Below are positions 20,364-31,982 of a stretch of DNA of 64,000 bases, in pieces (positions within the stretch are counted from its first letter, which is position 1; each line of letters opens with the position of its first letter). The position numbers and the translations under genes are program-made. This stretch comes from Rhynchopus sp. YZ270_cl-10 (lineage: Eukaryota; Euglenozoa; Diplonemea; Diplonemida; Diplonemidae): the NCBI GenBank assembly GCA_964035575.1, contig OZ037922.1, forward strand, positions 558,001 through 622,000, in the 5' to 3' direction. A model generated the notes under the pieces. That model had not been told where the DNA came from and made no database searches. It was given only the letters and a program-made list of their open reading frames with translations.

Positions 20364-22272
20364 ATAACACCCACGTTACTAATACCCATTTACGATAATA
20401 CCCACTGGGTATTATCGTAAACTTTTTGGGTATTATCGTAAACTTTTTGGGTATTAGTTTTGGGTATTATCGTAAACTTTTTGGGTATTATCGTAAACTT
20501 TTTGGGTATTATCGTAAACTTTTTGGGTATTACCCAGGTTGGGTAGTACCCAGGTACCCAGGTACCCAGGTACCCAGGTCCAGGTCCAGGAACAGGTACC
20601 CAGGAACAGGATAAAAGTCGTGAAAGAGCAACCACAGCTCCACATGACAAACACAAAAGTGTCCAGTCACGTGGGGCATGCATGCATTGAGGAGATAATG
20701 ATCCAACAATTTACAAGAAAGATTACTTAACCTACTGCTGGAAGTTGCCAGGTCGTAGTAACACACAAAGCGTGCCTCCGTTCGGGAAGACCGGATATTC
20801 TAGAGACCAAAAAGGCCTCAAGAATATCTTCCGGTAGTCAAGGTATAACCGAATGAACGGCCCAAGACCCCCGTGGAGAAGTTAAATGTTGTAATGCTAT
20901 CAAGTAGAAACTGCGACCACTGTCTTACCCTCCTCAATGCATGGTGGAAGATGTCTTACACAACCAATATCCTGTACCCAGGTACCCATATTCCCAGACC
21001 CACGCAGTACCACGTCGCAGTACTACGCAAAATTTACCACCAGACCCTGTCTTCGTGCACCTTAAGTACAACGCCGCAGACAGGCCAAACATGCGTTGGA
21101 CTCAGAGGAATGCCTGCTGTGCAGTGTATCAAACATGAGAACCAACTCCCAGCAACAAGGGGCGCCTTTTGGCGGGCGTTGTTGAGGGTGTTTGGGGTAC
21201 AAAGTTTTCCACAATTTTGATGCGCGGGTACAGAAGTGTTGTCTTGTTCTTTCATCTCTAGGAATGTAAATGTCAATCGCGTTTAACTACCACTAGGGCT
21301 TGTTCAGTGAACCCACAAGGGGTCGAAGGGGGTTGGTTATCCCATATCTATCAAAGGTTGTGTCGACCAGGCTAAACCACTATGTTACGCTGTACGTTGT
21401 TAAATCCGAAGAAATAACACATTAGCAGCCGCAGGAAGTTTGCTAAAAAGAGTGCCTCACGCTACACAAACCACCACCCGCGATTGACTTAGATGTTATA
21501 ACAAAGAGAATTCAGAACAAAACAACACCCTGCCCCATACACACTAAATTGTCATGCTTCAAGAGCATGCCTGGGCCAAAATTACTATGACGAAAAGGCA
21601 ACAAGACCACCCACAAGGAGTGTGAAATGTGCACTGGTTTTCTGGGGGAACGCAATATTTTCTTGTGTCTAGTCCTCCGCGAGCAGAGGACAGACTTTCC
21701 GGAAGGTTGCCAAAGTCGAATTTCTTGCACTAGCTATGCTCCCTGGGCTAATGGCTATAGCAGTGACTGACTAAATGTTCCCACCCAGGTCTTCGTGTGT
21801 TGAGGTGTAGAATGTCGGAGACGGAGAAGCGCAATCGCTGATGCAGTTCAGATTTCGCGATCCTGTGATGAGTGTAAATGTGGGTGTAATTAAGTTATGT
21901 CGCTTGGAGAAAGATTAATTGTTAATTGTCAAGAAAAATGGTTACCCTGAATTTGAGGATGTAAGACAGGGATGCAAAAAGTTGTGTAAAAACCCCCCAT
22001 ATATTTAGTGAAAATTGTATTTTCTCTGGGGTCGATGAAACCATACCTTGTCTGCACATTCACCAGCGTGCGAGCGCCTCTGATACCTTGCGCGAGTAGC
22101 CAGCTAAATCACATCGTACCTGGGTAATACCCAACAAGTTTACGATAATACCCAAAACTAATACCCAAAAAGTTTACGATAATACCCAAAAACTTTACGA
22201 TAATACCCAAAAAGTTTACGATAATACCCAGTGGGTATTATCGTAAATGGGTATTAGTAACGTGGGTGTTAT
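20364..22272. mobile_element. Element 2: TIR transposon with shared core, different ends
   Basis: Terminal inverted repeats of about 160-175 bp (20364-20538 and 22112-22272) begin ATAACACCCACG and consist mainly of tandem GTTTACGATAATACCCAAAAA-type units. Directly inside the left end lies a GGTACCCA array (about 20546-20610), then the core (20613-22085) shared with element 1. The ends have no similarity to those of element 1. I cannot define a target duplication. No transposase frame is present. Confidence 0.85.
20613..22085. repeat. Conserved noncoding core, copy 2
   Basis: Matches 5850-7345 along its whole length with scattered substitutions and short indels, in the same orientation relative to the 8-bp array. 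The match stops abruptly at both ends where the element-specific termini begin. Confidence 0.85.
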
Positions 22273-23695
22273 AGTCATTTTCCCGTTTTTTTTTTGACAA
22301 CAGTTCTGCAGGGCGCACCTATGTAGAGTAGGGTGCGTATTGTGACTATTTGGGGTAGATTTTTTTAAATCTTGTTCCGGGGGGTATGGTACGTTAGACA
22401 TCTTCACAACCTCTTCACAGATTTTTTTGGCAACTGTACACACCCAAGTAAATGGAAGATAAAGGTTGGCGGCATTGAGGAAGGGCAATATTGTCAGATA
22501 TTTACAACGAGAACGGTGATGCCAATGCGCGTGTTGTGCAGTGGTGAAGTGATGGCAATGTGCATGTTGTGCAATGGTGGTGCCCGAAAGGGCCTGAATG
22601 AAATGCGGAGCCTCATCTGCCGTCAGCACCTCCACAGCCCCGTGGTAGGGGTGGCACGCCGCAAACCCACCCTGCTTCTCCAGCCCCCGAATACGCCCAC
22701 GCAACCCGATTCATTGCCAACAAGAGAACCACAAACGCGATACACAGGAGCAACACCAGTGAAAAAGAGCTCAACTTTGACGAAAACAAGGAAATGTGCT
22801 GGTAAATGAACGGTACCGTGATCAGTATATTTAAAAAAAACTGCATTGACTGAATACTTAGGTACACAAATCTTCGAAGAGTGAAATATAACAAAAAGAA
22901 GAAAAACGCAGTTCCGCGGGTAGGGGGACGAGAGAGACCCCCTTTTTTTATTGTTTTGCCGCTTCGTCGAATAATAAAGTATACACCTGTTGGTCATACA
23001 GGACAGGTTCAGTGTGTCCTTAGGAAAAATGCCATCCCGAAAAGCCCCCCCCTTTCCTTCCCCCTACCTAGCCCCTAACTACCATACTTTATGTAGCTTT
23101 GTTTTTGCATTTTTTTGTGTTTTGTTTTTGCGGGAAAATTTTAAAAAAAACCTCTGATATTCTTCGTGGCCTTTTTTACCCCATTTTTTTTTTGAAGATA
23201 GGTTTCTTTCTTCTGATAAATCTGAAATCAGCCAACCCTGCGATCCCTTGATTTTTTATTATTTTTTTTTGCTGTTTTTCTCGATCTCGCACAGAATAGA
23301 GCACCCGCATACAAGAAAGAACTAACAAAAGAAAAAGGTTGTGAGACGAATATGCTTCCATGCACACATCTCGCAAAAAGGGATTGCAAATACAAAATTG
23401 ACCTCTGAGAAAGGTTGAGTAGGTGGGGGGAGTAGAAGAAGTGGGAAGAAAACACACTACACTTACAACCAAATGTCAAATACAATAATGGGAAAAAACA
23501 TTCCGCAAGACTTACCCATTAACTGATTAGCAGGAAAAGCCCATTTTTTCCCCTTTTAATGCACTTCGAAACGTCGTGCAAAAATGACACCCAAAGATGT
23601 CTTTTTTTCCCCTGTCTCTCCCCCAAAAAAATACCTCAATTCCAAACGAGAACAGAGGCATTGTTGGAGTGGTAAAAGAGCTATGTTTTCATTGT
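22273..23695. other. Intergenic stretch, no confirmed gene
   Basis: A minus-strand stretch at about 22700-22360 (GRIRGLEKQGGFAACHPYHG and on) and an overlapping hydrophobic frame (about 22840-22690) look partly protein-like but have no usable start and no family match. The rest is AT-rich with homopolymer runs. Confidence 0.35.
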
Positions 23696-23820
23696 TTGGT
23701 GTGATCACCCAAACGGATTATCCGTGATTCCCCCGAAGGTGCTCCGCAAATCTTAATATAGCCCGAAACAGCTCTCCGTGGTTCCCCCGCGGGTTCTCCG
23801 TACCCCCTGAATCACACCAA
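23696..23820. mobile_element. MITE with TTGT target duplication
   Basis: A 125-bp unit with ends TTGGTGTGAT and ATCACACCAA, flanked on both sides by TTGT (23692-23695 and 23821-23824). It holds two near-direct inner copies around GATTCCCCCGAAGG and GGTTCCCCCGCGGG. Confidence 0.75.
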
Positions 23821-23904
23821 TTGTTGTATTTTTATTTTATTTTTTGCTCTTTTTTTTTCGTTCGGTCGAATATGGGAGATTGGCAAAAAGAGGGAAAGGT
23901 CATC

Positions 23905-26900
23905 TTATGCGCTGGCGGCGGCATAACGCACGTCGCGTGCCTTCTCACGGAGCATGGGCACGTCGGTTGCGATCACCTGTGGGGTGGGCGGTGTAGAGAG
24001 TACAAGTGTATGAGAAAACTAAACATAACATTATACCAACTGATCTGTCTTTACTACTCTACTACTATGTCTTTTTTCGTTGACCGCAGCCATTTAGGCT
24101 CTTTGCCTATGACGCATGATAATGGATGAGGGGGAGGATTCAAAAGGAAAAAGCGTAAAGACAGATCTATCGTTGGTTTTAAATATGTTTAGTTTACAAT
24201 CACACTTCGTGTGTGCAAAAAAAAAAAAAAAAAGATCTGAAATACAATGTCGCTGTGACAGTGTACCTAAAAAAGAAGAAGAAGAACAATTCTGCGGGTT
24301 TGGGTAATATTTGGATCGTGAGAAGTAAAACAACAAAACAAAAGCAAGAGGCAGTACCAGGTGGCGCGGCTACCAAAAAAATTACCGTGTAGTCAGCGTC
24401 ACTGCCTACTTCAGTAGGTTGTCGTGGGAAAAAAAAAATCCTTTGCATTACATGATCATACCTTCTGCAGAGCCTTCAGTTGGCGGGACGAGACACGGGG
24501 GAGGTTGCTGAGCTTGGTCTTCTTGAGGTGGGTCACAAGCGACGCTCTGAGGGACGCATACTTCTGGCGGGTCAGCTCCTGATTTTTTTGTTATATTTTG
24601 TTTTGTGTTTTAGACATATTTTCACCCCCCCTCCCCATCTACAACAAAAATGAAATTTGCAAATACAAAAACTCTCTCATGACAGTCACCTTGGTGTGAC
24701 CAGCACAACAAGAAGGCAAACAATATTGCTTCCGCTACAAAATCCAGCTTTTCGAGGATTAATCATCTGATGTACCCTCTACCCATATAAAACGGAAGTA
24801 TCTGCGTTGAATTGCACACAACCCTCCTTGCAATAGGTCTGTTTTGGCGACCGCACCATTAATACTATTCTCTCCTTTCCAGCTATAGGATAAAAGAGTA
24901 TTTATCATCATATCCATTCAACCAATTGAAATCACAGGTATAGCTATATAGGGATCAAAAATTCCCTCCTTTTTCTTTTTTGTACACATGATTTTTTTTG
25001 CAAAAAAGTGAATTAAAAAAAAATCATTTTTTTCCACATACTTCATTCGATGCCTCTGGGGTGAACCGCAGAAGAACGTTGTCAACAGAGTTAATAAGAC
25101 GCTCCTCGCACTTCTCCAGGTATTTTTGTGTGCCAAGCTCTCCTGCACCGGCAACAACCATGGCGGCAACGGGGCCGGCCATCATGAGGGCCGTGCTAGA
25201 GGAGGTAAGCGCAAGCCCTGCCCCCGCAAGCGCAGTCAGAGAGTACGCTGCACGGAATGTCCTCCGTGTGGAGGTGTACTGCTGGCGCAGCTCCTCCCCG
25301 ATCTTTGCCGTAAGGAAGACCTTGTGTGTGGTCTGCTCCAGCACCGTCATCATGTTGTCAAGCTGCCGTGCCGGGGCACGCAGCACCTCACGGACCACCT
25401 CCTGCTGCATCTTCTCAAACTCCTTCACCGGCAGCGAGTTGTCCAACGCACGCTTCACCCTGTCTCCATCCTCCTCGCCCCCAGGTGTGAACACAGTGTA
25501 AATGCGGGGAATGTCCTTGCGCTTCACAACCTTAGAAAGGTTCCAGCAAAGCGCGCCGTAAGCGCGGGCGAAGTCGGCAACGTTGTCAAACTGGTCGACC
25601 TTGTTCATCACGATCAGGAATTTGTGGTCCAGCTCTGCATTAATTTTTTTTTTTTTTGAAAACAAACGAGGTTTTTGTAACCACCACAAAACAAAATTTG
25701 ACCTGAAATACAAAAATCCCTCATTACAATACCTTTGGTACCCCTATACAACCGATGTGGTGAACAAAGAAGCACACACACACACACATATTTAAAATAA
25801 ACTTTTCTTTTACCACACCCTCAGCTCTACAAAAACACCACAATATTCTCAAAAAAAAATTCCATACCAGCAAGACTCTCTGTGAGCACATCAAGGGTTT
25901 CCCCGGTTGTTCCTGGGTTGGCGGGGTCAAACATGATAAGAATACAGTCCGCACGCTCTGCGAACCAGCGGGTCACCTGGAGCAGGTCGTATCCACGGTC
26001 GCTCACTGCCTCGCCTCCGGGGGAGTCGATCATGCCTGGCGAGTCTACGATGATGAGGTTGTCGGGACAGAGCGTGTCTGCCGGCAGGCTACGCACCTTC
26101 ATGCGCAGAAGGTTCACAAACGTCGACCCAAACTTTGCCAAATCCTGGAACCCATGACTCCGTGTCCCCACCATAGTGGGTCCATCCTCCTCCAGCGTCG
26201 TGGTGCCCTTCTTAATCAGTGTGAACCCATCGTCCGTAGGTGCGACCCCTGTCGTCTGCACCTTCTCCCCAAGCAGCGTGTTCACAAAGGTGCTCTTCCC
26301 CGCACTGTGGTTGCCCAGCAACAGCACCATCGGCTCGGAGGGTTTGTTGAGGAGCACATTGCCGTAGAGGTTCCAGTGGTCCAGCTGGGGGAGGGAGGGA
26401 GGTGGTGGTTTTGTGTTGGATATTTTTTTTGAAAAAGAAAATAAGAAAGCTGATGCAGGGGTTAAGTTAGGGCGGGTTTCTGGGTTTTCAAAACCCGGTT
26501 TTCGGGTTTTCGGGTTTTTCAAAAAAAAAAAAAAAAAATGGAATCTGAAAAAAAAAAAAACGAAAAATCCAAATTTTTGGGTGGTGTAGGCTGGGAAGGT
26601 GGGGTAGGGGTGGGGGCGGAGCCCCCTCCCGCCCCACCCTCTAAGAAAAAAAATATCCTCCCGACCCAAACAAACCCCCGTCAGAACTGGGAATTATTCA
26701 TATGAAGAGGCAACAGGGATCTCTGGCGAACTTCGGGTTCAGTACTAGTGTTGCGAGAGTGCGGATGAGGCAGGAAGTGGGAACTGAGGTTGGTGAGGGG
26801 TACACCAGTCCTGTTCTTCAAATTTATGCTCCAAAATTGTTAGGACAAATCCAAAAATCCCCAGGGTCCCCCCATTTTTTAGTGGGATTTTTGAACTTTG

Positions 26901-27493
26901 CCCAAAAATTGCGGAATTTTTTTCCCGCTCGCTACGCTCGCGGAGGTGCACCTTAAAATTTTTCCCGCTCGCTGCGCTCGCGGAGGGAATGGGTTATTTT
27001 TCGCAAAATCCAGAAAAACCGAAAAAAACCCAGAAAACCCGACTCAGCGAGAAAAAAAAAAAGCTAACTTAACCCCTGGCTGATGAGAAATACAAAAAAA
27101 AAAATCCCTCTGAATAAACGGGTGTACCTTGGTGTGCCCGTAGGGGTGGACACCATCGATATGCGGTATATCCATTTCAAAAAGGTAAATAAGTTTGATA
27201 AATAAAGTGAAGTTGATAATGCAAACGCCTCTGGAACGCAGGTATTGAGGGAAGATAAGCGTCTTGTGCTTAGTAACCTTTTCAAAAGAACAGTATAGTT
27301 GGTTCGCTCTGGTTCGCTCTGGATTTTTTTGCGTATTTGAAGGGGGGGGAAACATAATGCATACGGGTTGCACAGTGTCGCGCATAATCTGCTGGACGTT
27401 GGCCTCCAGCTCTGCGGGGGTGATTTTAGCGCTGCAGAAACGCTTCTGCAGCAGTGCGCGTGTCGCGCGGGGAAGGGTTTTCAACACTGTCAT
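23905..27493 (-). CDS. Mitochondrial dynamin-like (EHD-type) GTPase, five exons
   Basis: Exons read 27493-27365, 26384-25868, 25634-25042, 24578-24462 and 23976-23905; all junctions are GT-AG and every phase agrees (0, 1, 0, 0), giving 475 residues. The first exon is a classic mitochondrial presequence (MTVLKTLPRATRALLQKRFC). The GTPase has G1 GNHSAGKS (67-74), a switch region GVAPTDDGFT, G3 DSPGM (157-161) and G4 NKVDQ (226-230), in the pattern of EHD and related bacterial-type dynamins that bend membranes. A hydrophobic stretch at about 345-385 may insert in a membrane. The small exon 4 encodes a basic helix (LVTHLKKTKLSNLPRVSSRQ); exon 5 ends REKARDVRYAAASA. Intron 1 (980 bp) contains a hAT-like element and repeat A; intron 2 contains repeat A. 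Probably acts in mitochondrial inner-membrane shaping. Confidence 0.9.
26456..27078. mobile_element. hAT-like non-autonomous element inside dynamin intron 1
   Basis: Exact 15-bp terminal inverted repeats CAGGGGTTAAGTTAG, flanked by the 7-bp direct repeat GCTGATG (26449-26455 and 27079-27085). CAGGG-type ends and a 7- to 8-bp duplication point to hAT. Its right 360 bp (from about 26718) recur almost unchanged at 40324-40684. It includes two CGCTCGCTGCGCTCGCGGAG-like palindromes. Confidence 0.85.
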
Positions 27494-27730
27494 TTTGATA
27501 TTTTTCTTTTTTCTCCCTTGTTTTTGTATTGTGGGGTGGGGTGGGGTGCGATAGGGTCCAAGCAGTGTAGTGGGTAGAAAAAAAATCCGGTAGGATGCAG
27601 TGTAAGGGTGGGGAATGGAACCGAACTGCGTTTTGTTGTTCTACACAAAAGGCAGAATTATTCAAAGCTGCGGAGGTACGGGGAATGTGATTCACATAAA
27701 AAAGCACCACAAAAGTGGAATATGTTCGAA

Positions 27731-27803
27731 TCTCACCGGGGTCTGGTGGTTAAAAAGCCTCCACAGAGTTGGGAGGTAAACCGTGGAGTTAATCCGGTTG
27801 CGG
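27731..27803 (+). repeat. tRNA-like (SINE head) repeat, copy 1
   Basis: Contains TCTGGTGGTTAAAAAGCC, which resembles a pol III A-box, an arm CCTCC/GGAGG like an anticodon stem, and GAGTTAATCC in the place of a T loop. The copy at 27897-27973 differs at a few bases. It does not fold as a proper tRNA, so a tRNA-derived SINE or tRNA relic is the best guess. Confidence 0.4.
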
Positions 27804-27896
27804 GTGGGCGTGTGGTGCTGCAATAGTTTGCTTCGTTTTTGAAGAGAACCATAGATTCTCAGTATTGTGTGTGTCAGAGCAGATCACTGCTGTCTG

Positions 27897-27973
27897 ATTG
27901 AATATCACCGGGGTCTGGTGGTTAAAAAAGTCTCCACAGAGTTGGGAGGCAAACCGTGGAGTTAATCCGGTTG
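27897..27973 (+). repeat. tRNA-like (SINE head) repeat, copy 2
   Basis: Direct copy of the segment at 27731-27803, 166 bp downstream, with the same ACCGGGGTCTGGTGGTTAAA start and GTTAATCCGGTTG end. Confidence 0.4.
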
Positions 27974-28839
27974 TGTTCTTGAATGGCCACCTTCTGAACG
28001 GTGTTCATGAGAGAGGGCATGGGTGTGAGGGCAAAAGGTGTGAACGGCAACAGGGGTTGTAAATCTGGAAAGTATGTTGTCCAAAAAAAAAAAAAACGGG
28101 GAGGAATCTTTTGTTAACAATTTTCATTGTGTCAGGCTCACGGTTAGGTGGAATCCTGCTTTCATACGTTCAGGGGTGGGGGAAGAAAAGAGAGAAACAA
28201 AGAGAAGCTGAAAGTGCAAACCAAAAGAAATCCAATACTAGAATGGAGCAGTAGCGAGTTGCAAAGTTGCAAATCTGTGGCGCAGGCACTGAAAAACAAA
28301 ACACACACCAAGAGCTTCAAGCAGAAGTGTTCCAGTGTTGTGAGGAAATAACTGTGGATAATATGTGAAGAGGGAAGAAAAAACAAACCCAGAAAAATTT
28401 TGGTCACCCACAGCCAAGGAAGAACCCGGTCGTCATGTTTCGCGCAACCCTTTGTACCTCTTTTTTTTTGTATTTGGTGTTGGTCACTGCAGATACATGG
28501 AGCAGCCTTCGCTGCCATGGCTGTGGGTCTTCAAATAGCGATTGCAAACAAAAGAAACAAAGTGCACACAAAGATATGGACAGCTGAACAGCACCCAGTA
28601 CATGGATGTCAAGGTGAATACAGAGGTAAAACCCAGCTCCTGTGCACAAAGGGCTGTCCAGTGTCTTTTTGTCTATTCTTTCCTGATGTTGTCAACGATA
28701 GCTTTTGCAACCAGGAAAACACAAATATAATGCAAAACGTGAAGTGAACAACCCAACACGAAGGGGGAGGGGGGAAGGGGGAAGGGGGAAGGGAATGGTT
28801 GACTTGATAAAAAGAATGGCCGGAAATTTGGAACTATCT

Positions 28840-29324
28840 GGGCTCCCAGGGTCCTTTTTCGGGGGTTTTTGGCCATTTCTTGACCCCCAGATGGGTCAAA
28901 CAGCATGCCGGAATGCTGCCGGAGCGCGGTCAGGGTATTGCCAGGGTATGTTTTTTGACGTAAAAACACCAAAAAAACACTTCCAAAAGTGTCAAATATG
29001 TCCAAAACAGGTTGGAATGGACTCACAGGCCACTTTTGGGGTATATTTGTGCCAAAGGAGGTTTTGTGATGTCAAAAAATAACCGTTTTTTTGGTTTTTT
29101 CTTGAAAAAACGCTATTTTGCCCAACATGGCCAAAACCGTCAAAAAGCCGTTTTTTCACTATTTTTTTCCATTTTTTTGTATTCTGGGGTGGCTTCTGGG
29201 TCGTTTTTTGGCCCACAGGCCCCCTGTGACCCACTCTGAGGGTGTTTTTCACCCGCAGTTGCCTTGGAGATGACCAGAAGTTTAATAATGAGTTTTTTGT
29301 ACGGTAATTTTACTCACAGTCGGA
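28840..29324. repeat. Repeat related to 32240-32500
   Basis: The right half (about 29140-29290: TTTTTTCACTATTTTTTT, then GGCCCACAGG, GACCCACTCTGAGGGTGTTT, CAGTTGCC) matches 32345-32460 in order and spacing at a diverged level. It has no coding capacity. It forms the left flank of element 4. Confidence 0.55.
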
Positions 29325-31885
29325 CCCCCTAGGCATAGGTGCCGGCCGAGTCGTTTTTGGGCGAGTTGTCCGAACTCCACGATTTTACCAAACAACTCGC
29401 CCAAAACTCGCACAACTCGCCCACAACTCGCCCTATACTCGCCACAACTCGCCCTATACTCGGCACAACTCGCCCACAACTCGGCCACAACTCGCCCATT
29501 TATACAGGCAAAAACATACAGGGATGGGAGGGGACGTTGTAAGGTTACACACATGTAACGTTGGTACAACACATGATCTCAAGAAAAACAACCAGGGCTA
29601 AGGCCAAACGCCACTCATTACATGCACCTTGTCATATGACTAGGCATAGGTGGTAACTAGGTCGTGGTGGTCCATGGGTCACCGTGCACACTCACGGTTT
29701 TTGGTAATTGCTGGGGGGAATGGGATATACTCCGTACATGGCTACCCACACAGAACACATGGTTCCCCAGACATCCGTCAGGCAATCACTGATTCACTTC
29801 ACACAGGTCGGGCAGGCGCCGCCTGCTCATCCTCTTTTCCTGTCTGCTATCGATTACAGGTTCACAACGTTCGCACGTTCAGTCAAAATGCTTTGGGCGA
29901 CGACTTCCCTTGGGATACAAAGCATACAAAACCACCCAAAGTGCACATTCACAGACCAGCTGTGAAGCGGCAAAGAGTCGTTCAAGCTGAGATGCACAAG
30001 ATAAAATGTGATGTGGTGCACCTGTGCACCTGTGCACCTGTGCACCTGTGTACCTGTGTACCTGTGTACCTGTGTACCTGTGTACCTGTGTACCTGTGTA
30101 CCTGTGCACCTGTGTACCTGTGTACCTGTGTACCTGTGTACCTGTGTACCTGTGTACCTGTGTACCTGTGTACCTGTGCACCTGTGTACCTGTGTACCTG
30201 TGTACCTGTGCACCTGTGTACCTGTGTACCTGTGTACCTGTGTACCTGTGTACCTGTGTACCTGTGTACCTGTGTACCTGTGTACCTGTGTACCTGTGTA
30301 CCTGTGTACCTGTGTACCTGTGTACCTGTGTACCTGTGTACCTGTGTACCTGTGTACCTGTGTACCTGTGTACCTGTGTACCTGTGTACCTGTGTACCTG
30401 TGTACCTGTGTACCTGTGTACCTGTGTACCTGTGTACCTGTGTACCTGTGTACCTGTGTACCTGTGTACCTGTGTACCTGTGTACCTGTGTACCTGTGTA
30501 CCTGTGTACCTGTGTACCTGTGTACCTGTGTACCTGTGTACCTGTGCACCTGTGTACCTGTGTACCTGTGTACCTGTGCACCTGTGTACCTGTGTACCTG
30601 TGTACCTGTGTACCTGTGTACCTGTGTACCTGTGTACCTGTGTACCTGTGTACCTGTGTACCTGTGTACCTGTGTACCTGTGTACCTGTGTACCTGTGTA
30701 CCTGTGTACCTGTGTACCTGTGTACCTGTGTACCTGTGTACCTGTGTACCTGTGTACCTGTGTACCTGTGTACCTGTGTACCTGTGTACCTGTGTACCTG
30801 TGTACCTGTGTACCTGTGTACCTGTGTACCTGTGTACCTGTGTACCTGTGCACCTGTGCACCTGTGTACCTGTGTACCTGTGTACCTGTGCACCTGTGTA
30901 CCTGTGTACCTGTGTACCTGTGTACCTGTGTACCTGTGTACCTGTGTACCTGTGTACCTGTGTACCTGTGTACCTGTGTACCTGTGTACCTGTGTACCTG
31001 TGTACCTGTGTACCTGTGTACCTGTGTACCTGTGTACCTGTGTACCTGTGTACCTGTGTACCTGTGTACCTGTGTACCTGTGCACCTGTGTACCTGTGTA
31101 CCTGTGTACCTGTGTACCTGTGTACCTGTGTACCTGTGTACCTGTGTACCTGTGTACCTGTGTACCTGTGTACCTGTGTACCTGTGTACCTGTGTACCTG
31201 TGTACCTGTGTACCTGTGTACCTGTGTACCTGTGTACCTGTGTACCTGTGTACCTGTGTACCTGTGTACCTGTGTACCTGTGTACCTGTGTACCTGTGTA
31301 CCTGTGTACCTGTGTACCTGTGTACCTGTGTACCTGTGTACCTGTGTACCTGTGTACCTGTGTACCTGTGTACCTGTGTACCTGTGTACCTGTGTACCTG
31401 TGTACCTGTGTACCTGTGTACCTGTGTACCTGTGTACCTGTGTACCTGTGTACCTGTGTACCTGTGTACCTGTGTACCTGTGTACCTGTGTACCTGTGTA
31501 CCTGTGTACCTGTGTACCTGTGTACCTGTGTACCTGTGTACCTGTGTACCTGTGTACCTGTGTACCTGTGTACCTGTGTACCTGTGTACCTGTGTACCTG
31601 TGTACCTGTGTACCTGTGTACCTGTGTACCTGTGTACCTGTGTACCTGTGTACCTGTGTACCTGTGTACCTGTGTACCTGTGTACCTGTGTACCTGTGTA
31701 CCTGTGTACCTGTGTACCTGTGTACCTGTGTACCTGTGTACCTGTGTACCTGTGTACCTGTGTTTTTGTAGCCATAAAAAATCCCGAAAAAAAACAACTC
31801 GCCCAAAAAAAATGGGCGAGTTGTTGGCCGAATTTGGGCGAGTTGCCGAGTTGTTTTTAACTCGCCGGGCACCTATGCCTAGGGG
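29325..31885. mobile_element. Element 4: TIR element carrying a giant 8-bp satellite
   Basis: Ends are inverted copies of CCCCCTAGGCATAGGTGCC, followed inward by tandem CAACTCGCCCA-type units on both sides. A partial second end-like motif (CTAGGCATAGGTGGTAACTA) lies at 29640. The interior has about 350 bp of unique sequence (29640-30010) and then the satellite 30018-31762. The long frames running through the satellite on both strands are artefacts of the 8-bp period. Confidence 0.8.
30018..31762. repeat. 8-bp satellite (CCTGTGTA)n, about 218 copies
   Basis: An almost pure array of CCTGTGTA, with a minority variant CCTGTGCA scattered at the left and middle. The same unit in reverse (GGTACACA, GGTACCCA) occurs in a few copies next to the cores of elements 1, 2 and 3, so this looks like a runaway expansion of a component of that transposon group. 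Confidence 0.97.
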
Positions 31886-31982
31886 GGGGGGTTTCTCAAA
31901 ATCGGACGGATGACATCCGTTGAAAGTAAAAAAGAGGCTTCCCCTAAAAAAAAAAAATAAAAAAATAAAAAAAAAATGTACT

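Larger units (their letters stand above)
27500..28838. other. Intergenic stretch with tRNA-like repeat pair
   Basis: Two near-identical segments of about 75 bp (27731-27803 and 27897-27973) are described separately. A plus-strand open stretch at about 28473-28747 is preceded by an acceptor-like GTCACTGCAG and has some protein-like composition, but no family is recognised. Confidence 0.4.

Noticed and set aside
20364-22272. CRISPR-like array in the GATAATACCC tandem units
   Set aside because: Units are contiguous without variable spacers and lie in inverted copies at both element ends; the genome is eukaryotic.
22216-22704. A 160-residue minus-strand gene after element 2
   Set aside because: Its only start would be TTG, its 3' part runs into the TIR of element 2, and no family or splice acceptor supports it.
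27700-27803. A functional tRNA gene around GTTCGAATCTCACC
   Set aside because: The bases around the TTCGAAT loop do not pair and no acceptor stem closes; only a tRNA-like relic is supported.
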